Assembly (NCBI GenBank): GCA_032358255.1
Contig: JAULBX010028847.1
Location: 1 to 26,320, forward strand
Direction of reading: 5' to 3'
Length of the DNA stretch: 26,320 bases
Source of the DNA: Heterotrichella gracilis
Taxonomy: Eukaryota > Sar > Xanthophyceae > Tribonematales > Xanthonemataceae
Below are positions 17,774 through 26,320 of this stretch, one piece after another. Position 1 is the stretch's first letter; every line of letters begins with the position of its first letter. The position numbers were made by a program, and so were the translations under genes. The notes beneath the pieces were generated by a model. That model had not been told where the DNA came from. It did not search any database and worked only from the letters and a program-made list of their open reading frames with translations.

Positions 17774-18497
17774 TTATATACTGCACAGAAAGTTTTCACT
17801 ACTTTGACGCATGACCCTGCGTTCTCTCAAGGGTCTTTTGGGGACTGGGCTTGTGGGGGATATGCGCAGGAGCGTGTTGCCTGCTGCTTGCCCTGAATCA
17901 ACAATAAGCAGATACCAGGTATCACGTTTGAAACAGGTGAGCATGGTGCTACAACTCCATTTGCTACTGTTACAGTGCAGATGTTCTACATGTTCACGGG
18001 ATGAGGTTTCAGGGTTTAGGGTTTAGGGTTTAGGGTTTAGGGTTCACTGTCCCACTGCTGGCACACCTACCTGTGTCAAGGCTGGTGGACATCTGTGCAA
18101 GGTCTTCATAGGATACGCCCAGTGCCTGGCTCAGGTTGGCACCCTTCAGCCCCAGCCTGTCAAACGTGACACGGGCAGCATGCTTCTCAGCCTGCCAGGG
18201 GTTCGCTGGGGCCTGCGGGCAGGTGCCAAATTCTGGCTGAGAGCATGGAACTTACAGATGACTGCAGTGTGTAAGACAGCAAATGCAACATTTGTGTTGC
18301 AGGCGACGGTTATGGCTGTGCCCAAGACCTTGTATCAATATTTGCATGCGTGCATGGGCTCCACACGAGCACATGCATGCATATTGCACACACCCACGAA
18401 AACGCAGAGGGTCGCCGCTGTTCCCTAGAACAACCAACTAGAACCCTACCTGCTCAACCTTGGACGAAGCTACTTTCTTCTTCGTAGACCTGCCCAT
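17774..18497 (-). CDS. Small basic orphan protein, three exons
   Basis: I do not recognise this protein. Exons (minus order) are 18497-18450, 18191-18071 and 17892-17774, with good GT-AG sites (CAG/GTAGGG, ACAG/GTAGGT, GGCAG and GATTCAG acceptors) and matching phases, giving 95 aa. The N-terminus is Lys/Ser-rich (MGRSTKKKVASSKVEQ). The middle is helical (HAARVTFDRLGLKGANLSQA). The C-terminal part has a Ser/Pro-Arg stretch (RISPTSPVPKRPLRERRVMR) with TP/SP-type sites, which would suit a chromatin or spindle factor, but that is only composition. There are no membrane segments or signal peptide. Extra 3' exons cannot be excluded. Intron 2 carries the longest telomere-type tract in the window. 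Confidence 0.5.
18011..18044. repeat. Telomere-type tract, (TTTAGGG) about 5 units
   Basis: Nearly perfect AGGGTTT units over 34 bp in intron 2 of the small minus-strand gene. It is the longest and cleanest of the interstitial tracts here and matches the Arabidopsis-type telomere repeat found in many green algae. Neither flank shows a duplicated sequence that I can see. Confidence 0.95.
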
Positions 18498-18705
18498 CCT
18501 TAATTCCAGCTTGTATTACTGGGGTACCGTCACGTGCGGTGCAGGGTGAATGCAACACCACTCACAGGCGATACCCGCTGTAAACGCCTGAGAACTTCAA
18601 GTTACACCACCGGGCATATTCTCTTCCAAAAAACACTGCGTCACACGGTGTAGCTTCAGCTCCTTTGTCCAAATTTCTATGCCAAGGGAGGAATCTCAAA
18701 TCCCC

Positions 18706-18903
18706 CTCCTCTCCATGGGGGTGCTGCCTCATCCCTGCAATGGCTGACCGGACTGAGTGGTTTGGGAACAGGTGGCTGTGCTCCAGGGGCGCACCCGTGA
18801 CGAGGGAGGTGGTGTGGTGCGCCAGCCAGTCGCGCAGCGCAGCGGCCTCACAGGTGTGCTAGGTGTGCCCGTCAGCGGCAATCACTGGCTCGCGCAGCAA
18901 CTC
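18706..18903 (-). pseudogene. U-box domain exon fragment, broken
   Basis: On the minus strand it reads LLREPVIAADGHT, then a stop, then EAAALRDWLAHHTTSLVTGA and LEHSHLFPNHSVRSAIAGM. This closely matches the last exon of the intact gene at 25111-25317. A 9-bp tandem duplication (CACACCTAG/CACACCTGT) puts TAG in frame at the Tyr position of the U-box. The copy keeps an AG acceptor just upstream (TCCTAG before GAG), so it arose from genomic DNA and not from mRNA. The tail after the U-box diverges. Confidence 0.85.
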
Positions 18904-19494
18904 CTAGGAACCAATTGCCCCAAGTATTCCAGTAGGAGGTTTCAAGTATTGTGTTCCTTAAAACTTGAATGAATTTGAACCAACCTGGACCCCTGTGCTC
19001 ATGTGAGCCACGACGTGTACCCAAAACTCTAGAAACCTGCAATCCTTTGAGCTGGAACATTTCAGGACTGTTGTGCTGAAACTTTGGTGCAGATGACCCA
19101 TTCCAGGGCTGCAACTCTAAAAAATTCCAACTCATTGCAGGCCTCGGTATGCCATTGACCCAACCACGCCCTGCTAGCATAGGGAATGTATTTTAGGGTT
19201 TAGGGTTTAGCCAACTCCGGGGTGAGGCCATTCCCGATCCCAGGAAGGCGTGCAATGAAAATACAAATTTACAGTATGGTGTAGGGTAGACCCCCTACAC
19301 CCTAGACTTTCTCCTCTTCATCCTCCTCATGACCAATCCCCCCACACTGGCATCCTCTGCCCAAAGCCACCTCCCCATAAGGTAGGCCCGCAGTATACCA
19401 GTCACAACCTCTCCTGGCCCCTCTCACTCATTTTCACGAAGAAGAAAAACAAATTGTGTTTGCCTGGTTACTCCAACTTCAGGCAGAATGGATA

Positions 19495-19755
19495 TATCAC
19501 GTGATACCATCCTTTTTACAGCAAAATGTAAACGTTTAAAGGTAAACCTTTTAAACGGTTCTTGGTAGTAGCTGCATCATGTTCACTGCCACATGGGTAT
19601 TGGCTTAAACGTCCCCCTGTAATGTAATTGCACGACTGACACAGGTCAGGACCTCACCTGCTGTGGCTCGTGATCATACAGGACGCTATAGCGTCCTGGC
19701 CTGGCTATGTCACATAGCTATGTGCTCCCCCACAGCCTTATCACTGATGACGTCA
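19495..19755. promoter_or_regulatory. Palindrome cluster upstream of the membrane-protein gene (G-box, CRE-like)
   Basis: Four short inverted repeats lie within 261 bp. TATCACGTGATA at 19495-19506 has a CACGTG G-box core. GTTTAAAGGT/ACCTTTTAAAC spans 19534-19556. GGACGCTATAGCGTCC (19681-19696) and GCTATGTCACATAGC (19704-19718) are perfect palindromes. TGACGTCA (19748-19755) is a CRE-type bZIP site. They sit about 200-460 bp before the first ATG at 19958. G-box and CRE sites are bound by bHLH and bZIP factors; use here is inferred. Confidence 0.45.
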
Positions 19756-19957
19756 GGATCACGAGGCCAAACGGCGACCACGGGGCCATCGGGCTGGTAT
19801 TGATGCTTCAGATTTTGAATCTTTTGATGCTAACCTCCCCGCACTGCACCTGGCCCTTCTGTTGAGGATTACTGTTTTAATTTGAGGGTCCACCCCTCAA
19901 CCGCGTTTCGAAAGGCGGAAGAATTCTGGTGGGCATGGTTGGCGCACGTGGCCATAT

Positions 19958-22588
19958 ATGCGTGCACATGGAGCCCTGATGCTGCGCTCGCTGGGCGGCC
20001 TCGCCCGGTACCAGCCCCTGGCGTTCAGTGACCCTCAGCTCGAAGATGCCTACCTTCGGTGGCGCAGCTCGCACTGGGTGACGTGCACTGGGGAAGTGCT
20101 GGGCGGAGTGCTGCTTGGGCTCAGCTTGGGGAGGATACACTCGCGGGTCGAAACTGCAACACCTGGCGGCTCGGGTTCAGACCGACCATGGGTAGCAGGT
20201 GGGGGCTCCAAAACCCTCTGCCTAAAGCTAGGCTGCGGTTGTGGATGTGCTGGCAGCAGGCACTCCCAGAGTCCTGTTGAAGATCATGGCCATCTAGTGC
20301 TTGTGTAGTAGCAGATCATATGGTACTGTGCTTCATGGTACAGTACCTGCCACGACCCCTGCTGGTTGCCTCCCTGCGTGTTGAGGCTTCCTGTTGGCAA
20401 CACGGCAAGTTTGGGCCATGCTCGCCTGGATGAGGTTTGACCTGGCCTTGTGCGCACAGGGTTGGAGGCGCTGCTGCTCTTGGCCGGGTTCCTAGGATTT
20501 TTGTGCAGACAGGTGAGACCCTAAAACCCTAAACACTAGGGTTTTTGTGCAGGCAGGTGTGTAGGGCCCGGGCCATTGCTCAAGATGGGCAGTGTAGGGT
20601 TTAGTGTGTCGGGTTTCAGGCTTTAGGGTTCCTGACAATTGAGCGGGACCAGTACTCACTGACCCTAAAGCCTTAATTGTGAGTTTTAACCTCGTTGCTG
20701 CCTAAGCTAGGGTTGCTGCAAAGACAGGTGAGGGGTCGGGTATTGTAAGGGTCAGTTTTAGGATTTCAGGCACTAAGGTTTCCAATAGAGACCTGTGAGG
20801 TGACCACTGCTCAAGACAGAACGGTTTAGTGTAGATTTAGAACATGATCCTGTGGAGTTGGGAGTCTGGGGAAGTATTGTGTCGAGATGATTTTCGTCCT
20901 CCTGATGTTGCCAGGCTGTGTAGGGTCCTCTAGGGTCCTAGGGTCATGATAGTACGTGTGACCTTTCAACAAACTGCTGCATTGTGGCGCCTAGTGGGCG
21001 CATTTGATAAATTTGAGGGGCTGTTTGCTGCTGGTGAGCTGGTGGTAGCCGTGGCCATTGCGCCAAAGTGCCCTTTCTGAGCCCTTTTTTGGTTCAAATA
21101 TGTCATACGTCTCCACACTTTGCAGGAATTCGAAACTGCTCCATGTATCATTTTGTGAAAGCCTTCAGGATATACTCTTTATTTTCATTTTTCAATTTCC
21201 ACCATGTAACGCTCTTTTTATATTTTTACGGGTGTATATAGAATAATTTCTTCTGGATTAAATTGCATTCTTTATTTTCGACCCGTCCATCTACTGCACT
21301 GCCCTTGCAGGTGCACCGCGGCCCCTCCTGGCCCTACCTCAGGGACTGGCTGCAGCTGGTCAGCCTGGTGGCGCTCATGGCCATCATGCCAAAATACGCT
21401 GTGGCATACTACACCAGCAGCAAGGGGGGCTGCGCCAGGCACCTGTGGTCGCACGTGGTCATGTCCCTGGTGGTGCGCCTGTTTGGCACCGCCATGACGG
21501 GGCTCCTGCAGACGCAGCAGTGGGTGTGCACCCTGATGTGGAACTTGGTGATATACGTGTTCTGGGCTGCGAGGGACCTGCCTCGGGGCCTGCATGGGCA
21601 GTGTAGGCAGCTGCTGGATGTGGAGCCATGCGCGGCGGAGGTGTCGGCACAGCTTTTTGGCGCCATCCAGGCAAGTGGCATAAGTAGAAACCCTAAACCC
21701 TAAACAGCTGCTGGATGTGGAGCCAGGCGCGACGGAGGTGTCGGCACAGGTGTTAGGCGCCATCCACGCACGCAGGGGTTTGAGTGAGAAAAACACTGGG
21801 GTGTTTGGTTATTTCTTGACGCAACTAGTTACAGCATTAATACGCGTTCACTCACCTGCTCCACGCCATACTGCAAAGTCACTGTTCACTATGGTGGGAT
21901 TTTTTTATGCATACCCCTTGATCCAAACCCCGCTGTGCTCCTGGTTCCCGCCCATACCTGTGTTGATATATATCCCTTGAAGCATGTCAGTTATTAGGTA
22001 GTTACATGCATTCCAGCAATACACAAAGCCGGATTATCAGTCAGCTTTGCACATGCGGCGCCAAGCAGTTTTTTCCTGGCACTGTATTGACAAATTAGTT
22101 GAGGATACCCCTCTTGATCCAGCATATGATATACCCTTTGACGGATGGTATGTACAACTAAAGTGTACCCCTCAATGATGCAGGCCCCGCTTTGCTTCCT
22201 GGTCCACTCCCCTACCTGCGCGCTCCAGCTCTCCCCCTTGCAGCAGTGCGTCACCAGCCGCGCCTTCCTCTTTGCCCTGTGCAACACCCTACCAGTGCTG
22301 CTCTCTCTGCACATTGAGCGGCGCAGCAGGGCGCACTTCATGCAAGCAATCGGCCCGAGGGCTCCCCCCGTGGCAGCCCACCAGCGCAAACCCTTGCTCA
22401 GCCACCTGGCCGAGAGGGCCAGCCACAGGTTTCAAACCGTGGTGGAGTGGGTCCTGCGCATGGATACCCTGCCCGAGGAGCGGTTATTGATCGCTGCCAG
22501 CCTGGGACTGTACGGCGCGGTGTGGGTGGGGCTGGTGGGCCTGTCACATGCATGGGCGGCTATGTGCACAGCGGCGCAGCACTTTTAG
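19958..22588 (+). CDS. Multi-pass membrane protein of unknown family
   Basis: I do not recognise the family. The model is exons 19958-20198, 20460-20512, 21311-21670 and 22184-22588, giving 352 aa with agreeing phases. Hydrophobic stretches lie at about residues 45-60, 82-96, 111-133, 147-163, 169-184, 244-261 and 319-345, suggesting five to seven membrane spans, with an Arg/His-rich loop between the last two (LSLHIERRSRAHF). The exon 1 donor is chosen as GCAG/GTGGGG at 20198 for phase; GTTCAG at 20175 also fits. The intron 3 donor is a GC type (ATCCAG/GCAAGT) that joins in phase 0 to GCAG/GCCCCG. The start ATG is the first in a long frame, but upstream exons may exist. Exon 2 and exon 3 ends are duplicated into the following introns. 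Confidence 0.68.
20492..20730 (+). pseudogene. Exon 2 donor-edge copies in intron 2 of the membrane-protein gene
   Basis: The exon 2 end (20492-20515, CTAGGATTTTTGTGCAGACA then GGTG) is repeated at 20536-20559 with two differences. CCCTAAAACCCTAAACA lies between them. A more decayed third copy is at about 20707-20730. The following intron text (CATTGCTCAAGATGGGCAGT) also recurs near 20805 in altered form, so the duplicated block includes intron sequence. Confidence 0.75.
21688..21771 (+). pseudogene. Recent copy of the exon 3 3' end after a telomere-like tract
   Basis: 21705-21771 is about 90% identical to the real exon end 21608-21674 (97-bp period; CAGCTGCTGGATGTGGAGCC shared exactly). It is separated from it by AAACCCTAAACCCTAAA (21688-21704). 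In the copy the donor is changed (CCACGCACG instead of CCAGGCAAG), so it is probably not spliced. It is the youngest of the exon-edge copies. Confidence 0.9.
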
Positions 22589-24201
22589 TGTGGCGTGTAG
22601 CACACCCAGCCCACCCTGACTGTTTTTCGAGTTGCCCCATGTTGCATAATATAGTAATAGCTAGCATCTGTCTTATGGACGCATCAGATAGGCCTTGCTT
22701 TGATCGCGTGGTCAGCCCATTGGAGTGTGACATTCGGTTCAAAATGCATTAGTTGCTCAATATTAGCCACACATATGACTCAGGAGGCTCAGCCCAACAC
22801 TCTGCCTTATCACTGCCGGTGATAGTATCTGAAGACTTTAGTTGATAGGTTGAAGTGACTTGACAAGACTTGAGGCCCAGGATTGCGATGGCGATTGTGC
22901 ACGTCAATATTTGATGACTTTAGATTCTGATGATAAGTTCCTTATTGGTGATTGATATTAGTTCTCAGTTAGTGCTCAGCATTTTTCAGTGCTTAGGAGC
23001 TGTCTATTCTTATCCATGTCTTGTGATTCACGCTATTTTGGTGTATGGCGATGTGGAACACGCCCTGTGTGTGTATGTTGTGCCTGGCTGCCACCTGTGA
23101 GCGTTTCCTTTCTTACTTTCTTTTGTCCATGCTCTGTCCCTGTACTTGCTCATGCTTTCTTATGGCAGGATGGTGCTTTTCAGGCTAGAAGGTGGTAGTG
23201 TACACCAGGTGTGTTAGTAGGCTACACCAGGCCAAGTGCGAGGTGTTTGTACTGTCAAGATCTGGCTATAAATTATTTATAGCGTGCAGGCCGCTGTCGT
23301 TTGACACTGTTCATGCCTGTTTTGTCTAGTTGAAATGCCATTAGTGTTAGGTATTGGCCAATGGGTGTTAATGTCACTCATCTATGGAAATCCTAGGGAA
23401 GTGCTGGCTGTTGAGTATTTATTGTTGAATGGCTGTGACGTTACCGTAGTAACTGTGCCACTAGCCACTGTTTTCCTGTAAGTAATGAACTCCAGAAATA
23501 TTATGTTTCAAGGGTCTCATGGCTGCTGCTGATGATGTGACATGCTACTCTCCCAATAGCCTATGCGGCTGCCACAGTGGCCAATCTTTGAATGGTTGTC
23601 AATGATTGCAATATTGCTAAATCAATTACAGTAACTGCATCAAATAGTAATCTACACTTAAAAAGCGGTAAACTAGCATAAAAACGACATGTCGCAATTT
23701 GCGGCAATAAAATAGACTCTGAGGACATGTCGATTTGCAGTAAAACGGCGTATAATATCCATTTCCATTGGATTGGGATGACAGCTAACATTATGTTCTT
23801 ACAGTCATTCACATGAACGCAATGTCGGCCACGGCAGCTATGAGAGGGCAGCAGCAGCAGCGTTTGGTAACCACATATTCATGACAAGGTGTTTCATAAC
23901 AACATCCCCAGCATGGTTGGCCCCCTGCTAGCTGAGCCATATATCTATATCTAAAGTTGCTCTCACCGTAAGATTGCAAGATGCACTGTGCACTGTGCAC
24001 TGTTTGAAAGCCAGCAGGGGAGACACTGGCTGCAGAAATGATTCAAACCAGTATAGCAGCCTTGCACTCTCCATAATGTTTGTACTCAGAGTCCAGCCAC
24101 AATGTATTTTTCAAAGCCTATTTCAACCTGTGCCAGACAAAAGTCGACTCCTGTACTCCATGCCAACCTTATGGCAGTTCACACATGTCCCTTACTCCAA
24201 T
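22589..24201. other. Intergenic region without a supported gene
   Basis: The composition is more A/T-rich than the genes and all frames are short. Small structures seen: the palindrome GCTATAAATTATTTATAGC (23265-23283), two related GACATGTCG-containing stretches near 23687 and 23725, and a GCACTGT triplet repeat at about 23985-24003. A short ATG frame at 23813 with a (CAG)4 run and a GTAACC donor was considered as a 5' exon of the U-box gene, but its phase does not match. Confidence 0.5.
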
Positions 24202-24281
24202 TGCTCTCTGATCCCCGCAATGGCTGATCGCACCGCGTGGTTTGGGAACAGGTGGCTGTGCTCCAGGGCCGCCCCCGTGAC
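24202..24281 (-). pseudogene. Second antisense U-box fragment
   Basis: On the minus strand it reads VTGAALEHSHLFPNHAVRSA then IAGIRE, matching the C-terminal half of the U-box exon at 25201-25285. Homology stops abruptly at both ends. It lies about 90 bp upstream of the visible exon of the intact gene and in the opposite orientation. Confidence 0.85.
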
Positions 24282-24373
24282 ATACGATTTATGTACCATA
24301 TTTAGAATGACTCAAAAACGTTATCAGTACATCACGATCCCTACCATGCCATAACCCCCCATCACACCTGCAG

Positions 24374-25317
24374 GCCCCACCACACCAGAAAGTGCAGCTG
24401 CGGCGTCTGTCAGCTGTCTACAGCTTGGCCACTTGCCTCTTGCCGCCAATCAAGCAGGCATTACCACACAGGAAGCAGCCAGCACCTCGGGTCCCCTCCC
24501 ACATGCTGCCGACACCGATGATATGGGGCTTGAGGAGCTGCTCAAAATACTGCTGCCAGGTGGCGCCACCAGGGGGGAGCACCAGCGCACAGGTGAAACT
24601 AGTGAAACGGGGCAAACGTCAGTGGAGGCGCTGGGGAGGTCGTTGGCGGGGACCAGCCTTGACCCCGCCGCCGAACTCCCCCTTAACCCCACCACCCCAC
24701 TCCTCCCCATCCCCGCACCACCTGCGTACACGCCAATGGTCCCCATCCCCGCCTCCCTGGCAAGCAGCAGGGCATGGGTGGAGCCCGGCCAACCAGGCGC
24801 AGCGGCCAATGGCAGGGCGCCAGGTATCCTGCCACAGCCACAGCCACAGCCACAGCCACAGCCACAGCCACAGCGAGTGGGTAATGGTGGTGCTTGTCCA
24901 TTGCCCACTCAGCGCATTGGTCCAGCAAGCTTCTACTGCCCGCTGACGAAGGTGGATGTGTCATGTACAGGTGCAGCAGTGATGCAGTGTCCATTTCAAT
25001 TACTCAATTGTATGCCTGAGCTGCTAGATTTGCGTTGCGTCAACACACCCAGCTGCATTGCTGAGCTGCGCCTCCCTGCCTTCACACCACCACAATCCCT
25101 TTGCCCCCAGGAGCTGCTGCGTGACCCGGTGATTGCCGCTGACGGGCACACCTACGAGGCCGCCGCGCTGCGCGACTGGCTGGCGCACCACACCACCTCC
25201 CCCGTCACGGGGGCGCCCTTGGAGCACAGCCACCTGTTCCCAAACCACGCTGTGCGGTCAGCCATTGCAGGGATCAGGGAGCAGATGGAGAGGGGTACAG
25301 TGCATAACAACGTTTGA
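24374..25317 (+). CDS. U-box E3 ubiquitin ligase, C-terminal part
   Basis: Visible exons are 24374-24951 (after a CACACCTGCAG acceptor) and 25111-25317. Removing the 159-nt intron (AAG/GTGGAT to CCCCCAG) joins FYCPLTK to ELLRDPVIAADGHTYEAAAL and RDWLAHHTTSPVTGAPLEHS HLFPNHAVRSAI, a complete canonical U-box that recruits E2-ubiquitin. The protein ends NNV before TGA. The first exon encodes a Pro/Ala/Gln-rich low-complexity region with a (Pro-Gln) run and no recognised domain. The first in-frame ATG in the exon is at 24523; a 5' exon supplying the true start is likely but was not found. Without splicing, the frame stays open. Substrate and partner are unknown. A TGTAA at about 25656 may be the polyadenylation signal. 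Confidence 0.8.
24833..24875 (+). repeat. (CCACAG)n hexanucleotide repeat encoding Pro-Gln
   Basis: About seven perfect CCACAG units inside the U-box gene encode alternating Pro and Gln. A hexamer unit changes length without shifting the frame, so the tract is likely polymorphic between strains. Confidence 0.95.
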
Positions 25318-25921
25318 GGGAGGGACGGGACATCGATGCTCTGCGATGCCCTTGCTTACAAAGCAACCAAAAGCGTCCAAAGAGGGATATAATTGTGGGG
25401 ATAAGGCAGGGGATAAGGGCGGCTATAATGCATTACCTATGTACAATGCGTCACCAACAGATTTGACAGCAAGTGGGTGTTGCTTCCCCACCACAAACAC
25501 ATGATGGGGGGGACTCTTTAGATTTAGATACCTGAGGCATTACGAGATGGTGGGTTGGGTCGCACCAGGGGTTGACCTTCATTGTATGGTGCTTAGGGTG
25601 TCAGTAGGACTGACAAATAATTATGCCAGCTTCTCGCCTTGTGTCATTTCAACTTTTGTAAATGTGATGTTATGTTACTTGCACAAGTAGTTGCAAGCCC
25701 CGAGGGCTGGACTAAAGGGCACTTGCAGTGTCCTTTAGCCTCAGCTATTACAGTGCAGCACCCAGTGGTATGGTATAGACTTCCTACCGTAAACCCTAAA
25801 ATTCAAGGGCGTTCACAGTAGGCTCCACATGAACGTCCAGACAAGGACGCTTGCCGATGCTGCAGTTGCTAGTATGGCAAAATGAAATGAAGCGCTCAAC
25901 TTCAGGCCACCGCATCCGACA
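25318..25921. other. 3' flank of the U-box gene
   Basis: No gene was recognised. Contents are a GTCAGT/ACTGAC palindrome (25601-25615), TGTAA (about 25656), and a strong hairpin at 25712-25738 (stem CTAAAGGGCACT with AGTGTCCTTTAG, one mismatch, loop TGC). Confidence 0.5.
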
Positions 25922-25923
25922 GT

Positions 25924-25971
25924 CTAAACCCTAACACCCTTAACACCCTAAACCCTAAACCCTGAACCCTA
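25924..25971. repeat. Degenerate CCCTAAA telomere-like tract
   Basis: Units such as CTAACACCC, TTAACACCC, TAAACCC, TAAACCCTGAACCC run for about 48 bp just before the tandem array. The tract is too degenerate and internal to be a chromosome end. Confidence 0.85.
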
Positions 25972-25984
25972 GAGACGACCTTCT

Positions 25985-26320
25985 ACCCTGGCTGATTTTG
26001 TGTATTGCGTACTCGCTTATAAGTGCAGTCATGACTTTGGTAATATTGGCCTCTTTTAAAGACATGTACCGCACCAGTGTCAGGGGCTGGAATGCAAATC
26101 AATGGCGTGGGGGTGATTGTTGGGACCCCTGGCTCCTGTTTTTGTGATTTGCGTACTTTCACATAACTGACTTTTAGTAAGGTTGGCCTCTTTTGAAAAT
26201 ATTGACCGCACCAGTGTCAGGGGTTGGAATGCAAATCAATGGCGTGGGGGTGATTGGTGGGACCCCTGGCTCCTGTTTTTTGTGATTTGCGTACTTTCAC
26301 ATAACTGACTTTTAGTAAGG
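25985..26320. repeat. Tandem array of about 137-140-bp units, running off the window
   Basis: Unit starts near 25985, 26125 and 26262 (ACCCTGGCT words). The first unit is diverged, while the second and the visible part of the third are almost identical, sharing GACCCCTGGCTCCTGTTTTT and GATTTGCGTACTTTCACATA. The array continues past the right edge. There is no coding frame. It looks like the edge of a satellite. Confidence 0.92.

Larger units (their letters stand above)
18498..19957. other. Intergenic region with U-box remnant, telomere-like tract and palindrome cluster
   Basis: Apart from the U-box fragment (18706-18903), no gene is supported. Other contents are a TTTAGGG-type tract (19194-19210), a 9-bp-stem hairpin GGTGTAGGG/CCCTACACC near 19279-19303, and four short palindromes from 19495 to 19755, upstream of the membrane-protein gene. 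A short minus-strand frame ending HEEDEEEKV near 19305 was not accepted as an exon. Confidence 0.55.

Noticed and set aside
18011..18044. Telomere repeats as evidence of a chromosome end
   Set aside because: All tracts are short, occur in both orientations and lie inside genes, so they are interstitial.
19305..19390. Minus-strand acidic tail (HEEDEEEKV, stop) as a last exon of an unseen gene
   Set aside because: No upstream exon or domain supports it; low-complexity GA-rich DNA gives such tails readily.
23813..23883. Possible first exon of the U-box gene (ATG, four CAG codons, GTAACC donor)
   Set aside because: The donor leaves phase 0 whereas the exon at 24374 needs two bases to complete a codon.

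Overview
The window is nuclear DNA of a green plant-lineage alga, most likely a chlorophyte of the trebouxiophyte type. The genes have many short exons split by spliceosomal GT-AG introns. The two best-recognised proteins resemble plant and animal homologues of CBP80 and PUM3. Short tracts of the plant/green-algal telomere repeat (TTTAGGG/CCCTAAA) are scattered through introns and spacers. I cannot name the species. All gene models come from reading splice sites and reading frames by eye.

Layout. 1-748 (+) is the 3' end of a protein kinase gene. 749-2303 is a spacer with a perfect 23-bp hairpin and a 144-bp direct repeat. 2304-10927 (-) is a 17-exon gene for the nuclear cap-binding protein large subunit (CBP80/NCBP1/ABH1). 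390 bp away and divergent, 11317-16294 (+) is a 10-exon gene for the nucleolar Puf6/PUM3 (Penguin) protein. 16295-17773 is a spacer with a fold-back, MITE-like element. 17774-18497 (-) is a small three-exon orphan gene. 18706-18903 (-) is a broken U-box fragment. 19495-19755 is a cluster of palindromes. 19958-22588 (+) is a four-exon multi-pass membrane protein of unknown family with a GC-AG intron. 24374-25317 (+) is the 3' part of a U-box E3 ligase gene whose last intron is stop-free and in frame. A second antisense U-box fragment lies at 24202-24281. The window ends inside a tandem array of about 137-140-bp units, preceded by a telomere-like tract.

Functionally, the divergent CBP80/PUM3 pair joins nuclear mRNA cap binding with ribosome biogenesis, two RNA housekeeping jobs that could share a promoter. 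The other genes show no evident pathway link.

The most unusual property is structural. At least nine exon edges in three unrelated genes are duplicated into the neighbouring intron, as copies of roughly 20-95 bp from near-identical to heavily decayed. In several cases the exon and its copy are separated by a short TTTAGGG-type tract. This looks like a recurrent process, possibly repair of staggered breaks with telomere-type DNA added, that leaves pseudo-exons and spare splice sites in introns.
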